Below, piece after piece: positions 1-5,146 of a stretch of 7,196 nt of DNA. A program made the translations under genes and the position numbers. Origin of the DNA: Alphaproteobacteria bacterium (GTDB lineage Bacteria > Pseudomonadota > Alphaproteobacteria > Rs-D84); NCBI GenBank assembly GCA_017937735.1, contig JAGBCZ010000035.1:1-7196 (forward strand), read 5' to 3'. How positions within the stretch are numbered: the stretch's first letter is position 1; every line of letters starts with the position of its first letter. The notes beneath the pieces were generated by a model. It ran no database searches and had not been told where the DNA came from. It worked only from the letters and a program-made list of their open reading frames with translations.

Positions 1-312
1 CAAGGTGACGACATATGGTTTTGGGCTAATGCTATATTAAATGATACAAAAATACAAATGATAAAGAAAAGATATAACCCAAAAATAATTGACGGGACAC
101 AAGAAACTGCTTTATGGATAGAGAATCTAAACAATAATAAAAATGATCAATATATTGCCAACATCATAGAAAAACACCCACGTATATTGACTATCTTGTT
201 AGAGGAAATAAAAATGTTAAGAAAATCTTATTTGTTTTTTCCATACTATTTATTAGCTAACTTATGGTTAAAACTGATATCTATTCCCCTTGCAAAGAAG
301 AAACTCAAATAA
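1..312 (+). CDS. C-terminal part of a possible glycosyltransferase (5' truncated by window)
   Basis: The reading frame is open from base 1 to a TAA at 310-312, so this is the last 103 codons of a gene starting outside the window. The Met at 58 is probably internal, because the same frame upstream reads QGDDIWFWANAILNDTKIQ without a break and there is no ribosome site before 58. The GDDIWFWANAIL stretch resembles the acidic DDxW segment near the end of some capsule/LPS glycosyltransferase-like proteins; this is a family impression from memory, not a search result. The tail is basic and hydrophobic (about residues 70-103), ending in a lysine cluster that could lie against a membrane. GC is about 28%, far below the ~45% sampled in accDA, and lysine, asparagine and isoleucine are abundant, which suggests a surface-polysaccharide or transferred gene. 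A terminator follows the stop directly. That it is a real coding end is likely; the function is tentative. Confidence 0.6.
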   Translation, partial: QGDDIWFWANAILNDTKIQMIKKRYNPKIIDGTQETALWIENLNNNKNDQYIANIIEKHPRILTILLEEIKMLRKSYLFFPYYLLANLWLKLISIPLAKKKLK

Positions 313-339
313 AAAAATCCCCAGAATTGGGGATTTTTT
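312..339. terminator. Bidirectional rho-independent terminator
   Basis: The arm AAAAAATCCCCA (312-323) pairs with TGGGGATTTTTT (328-339) around the loop GAAT, giving a 12-bp stem flanked by A and T tracts on both sides. It can therefore stop the plus-strand gene ending at 312 and the minus-strand accDA ending at 338. Both stop codons overlap the edges of the hairpin. Its stem is nearly identical to the terminator at 3845-3870. Confidence 0.9.
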
Positions 340-2083
340 AATGTTCTTCGCCAATGTGTTCTGGTTGATATATTTCAACGTCACGGGTCATCGACAAGAA
401 TTTATCTGCACGGCGTGACGGCAATTCAGATGCTGGAATTTCTTGCAGTTCTGTAATATGTTTTGCAACAGAATTTGCCAACAGTTCCATTGTCGTCTGC
501 CAGTCTGTGTGTGCGCCACCAGCCGGTTCTGGGATAACTTCGTCAATAACGTTCAAATTTGCCATATCCTTGGCCGTCAATTTCATTGCCGCCGCCGCAG
601 TTGCCTTGAACTGATTATCACGCCATAAAATGCTGGCACATGATTCGGGGGCAATAACAGAATATATCGCATTTTCCATCATCAACACACGGTCGCCAGT
701 ACCAATCGCAATCGCACCACCAGACCCGCCCTGACCAACGTTAACCGCAACATACGGCGTTGCAACAGATAACCCCATCGCAATAGATGATGCCACAGCC
801 TGGGATTGACCGCGTTCTTCGCCTTCACGGCCCGCAAATGCACCGGCCGTGTCAAACAGTGAAATTATTGGTAAATTAAACTTTTCTGCCAGTTTCATCA
901 TACGCTGGGCCTTGCGATAGCCGTCTGGATTTGGCATACCGAAACGGTGTTTTTGTCTGGTTTCAATCGTGCGCCCTTGTTCCTGACCAATGATTACCGC
1001 AGGAATTCCACGCCAAAAACCAATACCAGATCCCATCGCCGCATCTTCGGCATATAATCTGTCGCCTGCCAGATATGTCCAACAATCAACAATGCCGTCA
1101 ATATAGTCTAAAAAGTGCGGTCTGTTTTCATGACGTGCAAGCAAGACTTTATCATAGGCTTCGTTCTCGCCCATGCCACGAATCTTTTTAGAAATATCAT
1201 GTTCTGGTGTTTTTACACTTATTTGCTTGGCATCGTGCGGCTGTTTCGTTAATACCTGCAAAATATTTGCAATTTTTTCATGCAAATCACCACGGGCAAC
1301 AACCATATCGACCATACCATGTTCATACAAGTAATCCGCAGTTTGGAAATTGCTTGGTAATTTTTCACGAATATTTTGTTCAATTACACGGCGACCTGCA
1401 AAGCCAACACGTGCGCCCTTTTCTGCAATATGTATATCGCCCAGCATCGCAAACGATGCACTGACCCCACCAAATGTTGGATCTGTTAACAGCACAATAT
1501 ACGGAATACCATTTGCGTGCAATTTATTCACCGCAACCGTTGTGCGTGCCATCTGCATCAAAGATAAAATATTTTCTTGCATTCTGGCGCCACCACTGGA
1601 TGTAACCATGACAAACGGTCTGTTTTCTGAAATCGCATGTTCAATCGCTGCAACAATCGCATCGCCCGCAGCACGTCCCATAGACCCCATCATAAAATAA
1701 CCGTTCAATACACATACAGTTGATGGAACACCACCAATCGTACCATCCGCAGTCGTTACAGCATCATAACACCCTGTTTCAGCACGTGCATCATCCAGTC
1801 TTGATTTATATGTAACCCTGTCTTCGAATTGCAATGGGTCATCCGACACATTTGGCGGCGTTAAGCGTTCCCAAGAATTGTCATCAAACAATAAATCAAA
1901 ACGCTGCTTTGGACTCATAATGAACGCACGACCACAACGTGGGCAAATATACTTATTTTCTTTATAGTCTTTATAATAAACCAGCTGGCCACAAGATTCA
2001 CATTTTATCCACAGTAATCTGCGAACACGTTCGTAACGTTCACGATTACGATTTTTTATGCCAGACTTTTTACCAAATAACAT
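338..2083 (-). CDS. accDA: Fused acetyl-CoA carboxylase carboxyltransferase, beta (AccD) + alpha (AccA) subunits
   Basis: The 581-residue protein joins both halves of the carboxyltransferase that moves the carboxyl group from carboxybiotin to acetyl-CoA, making malonyl-CoA for fatty-acid synthesis in the cytoplasm. Residues 1 to about 282 are AccD: a zinc ribbon with Cys28, Cys31, Cys47 and Cys50, then the crotonase-fold core with SSGGARMQE (162-170) and FGGVSASFA (204-212). After a short linker, residues from about 315 are AccA: LARHENRPHFLDYI, RFGMPNPDGYRKA, the EERGQSQA segment, GQGGSGGA (450-457) and SVIAPESCASILW. The N-terminal helical extension of free-standing AccA (about 70 residues in E. 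coli) is largely missing, so the linker is compact. No stop or frameshift separates the halves. E. coli and most proteobacteria keep accA and accD as separate genes; fused forms are known in some other bacteria. The start lies 5 nt after the ihfB stop and has only a weak ribosome site, so translation is probably coupled. A terminator begins at the stop codon. Confidence 0.96.
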   Translation of the reverse strand: MLFGKKSGIKNRNRERYERVRRLLWIKCESCGQLVYYKDYKENKYICPRCGRAFIMSPKQRFDLLFDDNSWERLTPPNVSDDPLQFEDRVTYKSRLDDARAETGCYDAVTTADGTIGGVPSTVCVLNGYFMMGSMGRAAGDAIVAAIEHAISENRPFVMVTSSGGARMQENILSLMQMARTTVAVNKLHANGIPYIVLLTDPTFGGVSASFAMLGDIHIAEKGARVGFAGRRVIEQNIREKLPSNFQTADYLYEHGMVDMVVARGDLHEKIANILQVLTKQPHDAKQISVKTPEHDISKKIRGMGENEAYDKVLLARHENRPHFLDYIDGIVDCWTYLAGDRLYAEDAAMGSGIGFWRGIPAVIIGQEQGRTIETRQKHRFGMPNPDGYRKAQRMMKLAEKFNLPIISLFDTAGAFAGREGEERGQSQAVASSIAMGLSVATPYVAVNVGQGGSGGAIAIGTGDRVLMMENAIYSVIAPESCASILWRDNQFKATAAAAMKLTAKDMANLNVIDEVIPEPAGGAHTDWQTTMELLANSVAKHITELQEIPASELPSRRADKFLSMTRDVEIYQPEHIGEEH

Positions 2084-2088
2084 AGTTA

Positions 2089-2367
2089 TTATCCATTCAT
2101 CTTTTTTGTTAATTCACGACTTGGCTTGAACAATATTGTCGTACTGGCAGGCAGGGGCATTGGCTGGCCTGTGCATGGATTGTATCCAATTTTAGTCGCA
2201 CGTGCACGTGGTTGAAATGTTCCAAAACCACGCACCTCGATTCTGTCGCCATTTGCAACAGATTCAATAATATGATCTGATATTGTATCCAGCATTGCCG
2301 CAGCGTCTGATGAACGCATATTTTTAAAACGAACTTGTATTGATCTTACTATGTCTGAACGCTTCAT
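2089..2367 (-). CDS. ihfB: Integration host factor beta-like / HU-family DNA-bending protein
   Basis: This 92-residue protein is the usual length for an IHF/HU subunit. The N-terminal helical dimerisation part (about 1-45) leads into IEVRGFGTFQPRARAT, the family signature, and then the DNA-binding beta arm with NPCTGQPMPLP, where Pro64 is at the position of the proline that intercalates into bent DNA. The C-terminal ILFKPSRELTKKMN helix matches IHF subunits. Subunit beta is favoured by the IEVRGFG core and the short tail, but alpha or a homodimeric HU-like role cannot be excluded from sequence alone. The residue before NP is Tyr62, where IHF and HU normally have Arg. Start: ATG at 2367 with AAAGGA (2375-2380) 7 nt upstream. 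It is the first gene of an operon with accDA, an unusual partner that would tie nucleoid-protein expression to fatty-acid synthesis. Confidence 0.9.
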   Translation of the reverse strand: MKRSDIVRSIQVRFKNMRSSDAAAMLDTISDHIIESVANGDRIEVRGFGTFQPRARATKIGYNPCTGQPMPLPASTTILFKPSRELTKKMNG

Positions 2368-2374
2368 GTTTTAT

Positions 2375-2380
2375 TCCTTT
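2375..2380 (-). promoter_or_regulatory. Ribosome binding site of ihfB
   Basis: AAAGGA on the minus strand lies 7 nt before the ATG at 2367. It supports this start and contrasts with the genes here that have no such site. Confidence 0.75.
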
Positions 2381-2393
2381 ATCTTACCCGTAC

Positions 2394-2422
2394 ATTATTG
2401 AATTCTTATCACATTTTATCAA
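2394..2422 (-). promoter_or_regulatory. Predicted sigma70 promoter of the ihfB-accDA operon
   Basis: On the minus strand, -35 TTGATA (2417-2422) and -10 AATAAT (2394-2399) are separated by 17 bp, each matching the consensus at 5 of 6 positions. Transcription would start near 2387, giving a leader of about 20 nt that contains the AAAGGA ribosome site. Read by eye only. Confidence 0.65.
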
Positions 2423-2514
2423 GAACAAAGTTAATTATCCGATATGAAATGCTTCCTGTAACCCACGGGCTATTTTTTTGATATCATCACAGCATATAAA
2501 TCAAGGATTTTATC
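2423..2514 (+). promoter_or_regulatory. Leader region of the peroxiredoxin gene, including its ribosome site
   Basis: This stretch lies between the ihfB promoter and the peroxiredoxin start. It holds AAGGA at 2503-2507, 7 nt before the ATG. Possible -10 elements are TATCAT (2482-2487) and TATAAA (2495-2500), but neither has a good -35 at normal spacing. The promoter may be activator-dependent; no operator was recognised. Confidence 0.35.
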
Positions 2515-3195
2515 ATGTCGGATTCACTGCCAAAAATGCCACAAATCGGCGATGTTGCGCCGGAATTTTATGCCAGCACAACAAATGGACAAATACACTT
2601 TCCGCACGACTTTCACGGTAAATGGATTGTTTTCTTTTCGCATCCATCAGATTTTACCCCTGTATGCACAACGGAATTTATACAATTTCAGCGTGAACTG
2701 CACGAATTTCAAAAAATAAATACCCAATTGGTTGGGCTGTCTGTGGGCGCATTATCATCACACTTGGCCTGGTTTGATGCAATCGAAAAAATACCAGATG
2801 GTATAAAAATAACATTTCCGTTAATCGATGATTTAAATATGAAGGTCGCAAAACTATACGGGATGATTCAACCAAACGCATCTGACACACACGCTGTACG
2901 TTCAGTGTTTATCATAGATACCCAATCTGTTATTCGTGCGATATTGATTTATCCTGCTGTCTTGGGACGAAATATAGACGAAATAAAACGTATGGTCACA
3001 GCATTACAAACAGCAGATATGTTTGGTGTTGCAACACCTGTGAACTGGATGATTGGCGATGTTGTATTGTCCCCTGCCCCAAACACAGCAGCAAAAATGC
3101 GCAAAAATAAAACACCATGGTTTTTAACGTACAAAAAATTATCAAAACGAGAAATATATGATAAAATTCAAAACAAAATTAACACAAAGAAATAA
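2515..3195 (+). CDS. Peroxiredoxin, 1-Cys (Prx6-like) AhpC/TSA family
   Basis: This 226-residue cytoplasmic thiol peroxidase reduces hydrogen peroxide and organic peroxides. The thioredoxin-fold core has the peroxiredoxin signature P44-S-D-F-T48-P-V-C51, with Cys51 as the peroxidatic cysteine, and Arg129 in HAVRSVFIID completes the usual Pro/Thr/Cys/Arg active site. The C-terminal domain (about 160-226), with TPVNWMIGDVVLSP, is typical of the longer Prx6-type and archaeal-type enzymes rather than short AhpC. Cys51 is the only cysteine in the protein, so no internal or intersubunit resolving disulfide is possible and an external thiol must complete the cycle. No signal peptide is present. Start: ATG with AAGGA (2503-2507) 7 nt upstream. 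It diverges from ihfB across 147 bp and converges on the ATL gene across 32 bp without a clear terminator. I saw no convincing promoter, although a TATAAA lies at 2495-2500. Confidence 0.93.
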   Translation: MSDSLPKMPQIGDVAPEFYASTTNGQIHFPHDFHGKWIVFFSHPSDFTPVCTTEFIQFQRELHEFQKINTQLVGLSVGALSSHLAWFDAIEKIPDGIKITFPLIDDLNMKVAKLYGMIQPNASDTHAVRSVFIIDTQSVIRAILIYPAVLGRNIDEIKRMVTALQTADMFGVATPVNWMIGDVVLSPAPNTAAKMRKNKTPWFLTYKKLSKREIYDKIQNKINTKK

Positions 3196-3227
3196 CCCCG
3201 GCAGTGATAACCCTGTATTTTATTGGT

Positions 3228-3572
3228 TTAAAATACCAAAGGAAAGTCGTGTATGTCCAGCGGCACACCGTCACGTTCAGGATTCCACTGAAACAATTCC
3301 ATCATAACTGTTTTATCGGGATTAAATTTGACACCTTCGGCCTTTAACTGGCGGTATTGTTCCGCCGCAAATCCACAGCACAATGAACCATCCTTGAATA
3401 CAACACGATGCCACGGCAGATGCCATGATGCACGATTATTTGACGCATAGCCGACAAAACGTGCGCAACGTGGTCGACCAATCATTTGTGCAATTTGACC
3501 AAATGTTGCCACACGCCCAGAAGGGATACGTGCAACAATATCATAAACCTGTTCATTAAACGTTTTTGCCAT
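3228..3572 (-). CDS. atl: Alkyltransferase-like protein (ATL; MGMT family without the reactive cysteine)
   Basis: The 114-residue protein has the winged-helix DNA-binding domain of O6-alkylguanine-DNA alkyltransferases: IPSGRVATFGQIAQMIG (about 16-32), the RCARFVGYA segment with Arg38 at the arginine-finger position, and ASNNRASWHLPWHRVV. In active alkyltransferases the last motif is PCHRV; here Trp54 replaces the methyl-accepting Cys. Trp at this position is typical of bacterial ATLs such as E. coli YbaZ. ATLs bind O6-alkylguanine, flip the base and hand the lesion to nucleotide excision repair without repairing it. Cys36, Cys65 and Cys66 are not at the acceptor position. After about residue 85 a short tail (MELFQWNPERDG) follows the core. 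There is no Shine-Dalgarno sequence before the ATG; a promoter sits where a leaderless transcript would be expected. It diverges from tRNA-Ser. Confidence 0.93.
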   Translation of the reverse strand: MAKTFNEQVYDIVARIPSGRVATFGQIAQMIGRPRCARFVGYASNNRASWHLPWHRVVFKDGSLCCGFAAEQYRQLKAEGVKFNPDKTVMMELFQWNPERDGVPLDIHDFPLVF

Positions 3573-3579
3573 GCGTTAT

Positions 3580-3607
3580 ATGGTATATTTTTATAATAAA
3601 AAGTCAA
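3580..3607 (-). promoter_or_regulatory. Predicted promoter of the ATL gene, leaderless geometry
   Basis: On the minus strand, -35 TTGACT (3602-3607) and TACCAT (3580-3585) are separated by 16 bp, and TACCAT ends 7 nt before the ATG at 3572. Transcription would begin at or next to the A of the start codon. The -35 is strong (5 of 6) and the -10 weaker (4 of 6, but fitting TANNNT). No ribosome site is visible. Confidence 0.5.
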
Positions 3608-3617
3608 ACATTTGGTC

Positions 3618-3646
3618 TTGCAAAATAATCCCACGCTATTTATAAT
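3618..3646 (+). promoter_or_regulatory. Predicted sigma70 promoter of tRNA-Ser
   Basis: TTGCAA (3618-3623) and a perfect TATAAT (3641-3646) are separated by 17 bp. The start site would fall near 3653-3654, only two or three bases before the mature tRNA 5' end at 3656, so the precursor would have almost no 5' leader. It is back-to-back with the ATL promoter, with 10 bp between the two -35 elements. Confidence 0.75.
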
Positions 3647-3655
3647 GACCGACAC

Positions 3656-3746
3656 GGAGACGTGGCAGAGCGGTTGAATGCGCGCGACTCGAAATCGTGT
3701 ATACGGCAACCCCGTATCAAGGGTTCAAATCCCTTCGTCTCCGCCA
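3656..3746 (+). tRNA. tRNA-Ser, anticodon CGA
   Basis: The sequence folds as a class II tRNA. The acceptor stem is GGAGACG (3656-3662) with CGTCTCC (3736-3742), the discriminator is G3743 and CCA is encoded at 3744-3746. The anticodon stem CGCGA/TCGTG encloses the loop CTCGAAA with anticodon CGA at 3690-3692, reading UCG serine codons. A long variable arm (TACGG/CCGTA, about 3701-3716) identifies serine. The T arm AGGG-TTCAAAT-CCCT precedes the acceptor 3' strand. The gene is complete; its last 13 bases are repeated downstream (3819-3831). Confidence 0.97.
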
Positions 3747-3766
3747 AAATTAAAATTTTAAAAATC
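3734..3766 (+). repeat. Direct repeat copy 1: tRNA-Ser 3' end plus 20 bp of flank
   Basis: This 33-bp segment begins with TTCGTCTCCGCCA, the 3' end of the tRNA including CCA, and continues through an AT-rich flank ending in TTTTAAAAATC. It matches 3819-3851 at 32 of 33 positions; the one difference is A3747 against G3832. Confidence 0.93.
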
Positions 3767-3784
3767 GAAGTTCACAAGATTTTT
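3760..3784 (+). terminator. Weak AT hairpin after tRNA-Ser
   Basis: AAAAATC (3760-3766) can pair with GATTTTT (3778-3784) around an 11-nt loop, followed by AT-rich sequence. It is weak compared with the hairpin at 3845-3870, which probably does most of the termination. Confidence 0.25.
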
Positions 3785-3818
3785 ATAGATTTTTGTTGTT
3801 GTGTATCGAGGACAGGAA

Positions 3819-3851
3819 TTCGTCTCCGCCAGAATTAAAATTTTAAAAATC
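3819..3851 (+). repeat. Direct repeat copy 2: orphan tRNA-Ser 3' end, possible att or duplication scar
   Basis: This is the second copy of the 33-bp repeat, 85 bp after the first, with 52 bp between them (3767-3818). It carries the tRNA 3' end TTCGTCTCCGCCA but no intact tRNA body. Just upstream, GTATCGAGG (3803-3811) loosely recalls the tRNA's GTATCAAGG (3714-3722), so a degraded tRNA fragment is possible. The copy leads straight into the strong terminator, whose 5' arm overlaps its last bases. No integrase gene is in the window. Confidence 0.9.
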
Positions 3852-3870
3852 CCCACATTTGGGGATTTTT
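3845..3870. terminator. Bidirectional rho-independent terminator
   Basis: The arm AAAAATCCCCA (3845-3855) pairs with TGGGGATTTTT (3860-3870) around the loop CATT, an 11-bp stem with A and T tracts on both sides. It serves tRNA-Ser on the plus strand and the amidase gene on the minus strand, whose TAA stop (3872-3870) runs into the stem. The stem matches the terminator at 312-339. Confidence 0.9.
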
Positions 3871-5066
3871 TATACTTCGAAATTATAATTTTTTACAGAA
3901 CGGACGATTGCATTAACAATCTTGTCTTGATGGTCAGATGATTTTAACAGTTTTTCTTCGGATGAATTTGACAGGTGCCCGATTTCTAATAATGCCCCCG
4001 GCACTGTTGAACGCAACACAGCAAATGGCGCATGGCGTACATCTGGTCCTGGTTGCTGGGTAATAGATGCCTTTTTAAATGATTTTGCACATCCGGTGGC
4101 GTATTCTTCACTCATTTCCGCAACAGCGTGTTGTTGCAACGAAGATAATGCAATACGGATATTTTCTTCGAATTCTGTGAAACCTTCGACCCCGATTTTG
4201 TCGGCGGCATTTTCAGCATCTGCTAGTTTTTTAGCCTCTTCGTCCGATGCCTTTTCAGATAGTGTGTAAATTGAAAATCCCTTCATATCACGTTTTGGAT
4301 TTGCATTTGCATGCAATGATATAAACAAATCTGCCTTTTTCTTTTCGGCGATTGATGCACGTTCTGCCAATTTTAAATATCTGTCATCACTGCGTGTCAT
4401 ATACGTCTTAAAACCATTGGCATCTAATTTAGATTTTAGTTTTTTTGCAACAGATAGAACCACATCCTTTTCACGGGTTCCGCCACGACCAATACAGCCG
4501 GGGTCCTTGCCACCGTGGCCTGCATCAATCACAACAATATATTTACGTGCCGCAGTTATTGCTGTTGTCGGTGCCGCAGATGCGGTCGTATATTCCGGAA
4601 CAGTGCCATATTCGGATGCAACATCTTTTTTCTGAACAGGTGGGGTGCCCGCAGAAAAATCTAGAACCAAGCGATAATCACTATCACCATTGGGTGACAA
4701 TACCATTATGTTGTTTTTCGAAATCTCTGATATCGGTTTGCGCAGTGTTGCAGTTATCTTTAATGTATCGCCAACCTGCGTCTGTGTAATACCAGAAACA
4801 AGTGACCCAGATGCCAACTTTGGCGATATAGAATTATTCGCAGATGTATTGGATAAATTGATTACAAGTTGATTTGTTGGATACGACAAATTGTACGTTG
4901 GACGATTAACTGTTTCAATAACAAGACGTGTTTTATTATTTGGTTGAATACCTGTGCGCAAAGATTGTAATGAATTACGTGCAGCAAATGCAACACGTGG
5001 CAACAACGATATCGCCAGTGCGGAAAAACCTGTAAATTTTAACGCATCACGCCTGCTGAATTTCAT
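3870..5066 (-). CDS. amiC: Tat-exported N-acetylmuramoyl-L-alanine amidase, AMIN + amidase_3 (AmiC-like)
   Basis: This periplasmic zinc amidase cuts the bond between N-acetylmuramic acid and L-alanine in peptidoglycan, chiefly to separate daughter cells. The 398-residue form starts with a twin-arginine signal, S-R5-R6-D-A-L-K, a hydrophobic stretch and a cleavage site after A26-F-A28. An AMIN domain (about 30-140), which targets such enzymes to the septum, is followed by a flexible linker. The amidase_3 domain (about 175-395) has ligand motifs DAGHGG (His184), TREKD (Glu199) and SLHANAN (His252), and the catalytic Glu361 in LLEIGHLSN. The charged helical insert between His252 and Glu361 (about 270-325) corresponds to the autoinhibitory region of AmiB/AmiC, which EnvC or NlpD-type activators relieve. 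The ATG at 5066 is preferred over one at 5129 because it places the Tat motif at the N terminus, and the upstream 21 codons overlap the promoter and the preceding hairpin. Confidence 0.94.
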   Translation of the reverse strand: MKFSRRDALKFTGFSALAISLLPRVAFAARNSLQSLRTGIQPNNKTRLVIETVNRPTYNLSYPTNQLVINLSNTSANNSISPKLASGSLVSGITQTQVGDTLKITATLRKPISEISKNNIMVLSPNGDSDYRLVLDFSAGTPPVQKKDVASEYGTVPEYTTASAAPTTAITAARKYIVVIDAGHGGKDPGCIGRGGTREKDVVLSVAKKLKSKLDANGFKTYMTRSDDRYLKLAERASIAEKKKADLFISLHANANPKRDMKGFSIYTLSEKASDEEAKKLADAENAADKIGVEGFTEFEENIRIALSSLQQHAVAEMSEEYATGCAKSFKKASITQQPGPDVRHAPFAVLRSTVPGALLEIGHLSNSSEEKLLKSSDHQDKIVNAIVRSVKNYNFEV

Positions 5067-5073
5067 ACGAATT

Positions 5074-5102
5074 ATTATATCAAAAAACACATCTGCGTTC
5101 AA
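5074..5102 (-). promoter_or_regulatory. Predicted promoter of the amidase gene, leaderless geometry
   Basis: On the minus strand, -35 TTGAAC (5097-5102) and a perfect -10 TATAAT (5074-5079) are separated by 17 bp. Only 7 nt, AATTCGT, lie between the -10 and the ATG at 5066, so the transcript should begin at about the start codon. There is no ribosome site. This also argues for the 5066 start, since translation from 5129 would begin upstream of this promoter. Confidence 0.7.
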
Positions 5103-5119
5103 GTATATTTCAGGAAAGA

Positions 5120-5139
5120 AAACCGCCAAATGGCGGTTT
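5120..5139 (-). terminator. Probable rho-independent terminator of the 413-residue protein gene
   Basis: AAACCGCC and GGCGGTTT form an 8-bp stem around a 4-nt loop. On the minus strand it is followed by TCTTT, a short imperfect T tract. It lies 7 nt past the stop at 5147 and just upstream of the amidase promoter, so it would insulate the two transcription units. Confidence 0.7.
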
Positions 5140-5146
5140 ATTTTAT

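Noticed and set aside
58..312. Complete 84-residue small protein starting at 58
   Set aside because: The frame is open to the window edge with protein-like sequence and there is no ribosome site before 58, so a truncated longer gene is more likely.
1350..1700. Plus-strand open frames antisense to accDA (also 443-628 and 1207-1464)
   Set aside because: They are opposite strongly conserved accDA codons, have no ribosome sites and show no recognisable protein features.
3196..3227. Terminator between the convergent peroxiredoxin and ATL genes
   Set aside because: The stretch contains a short direct repeat of ATAACCC but no inverted repeat with a T tract.
3482..3709. Minus-strand open frame of 75 codons upstream of and overlapping ATL
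   Set aside because: It overlaps ATL in another frame and crosses the tRNA gene and its promoter; it is chance coding.
5067..5129. 21-codon N-terminal extension of the amidase starting at the ATG at 5129
   Set aside because: It would place the twin-arginine signal internally, overlaps a terminator hairpin and lies over the predicted promoter; the ATG at 5066 fits the Tat signal.
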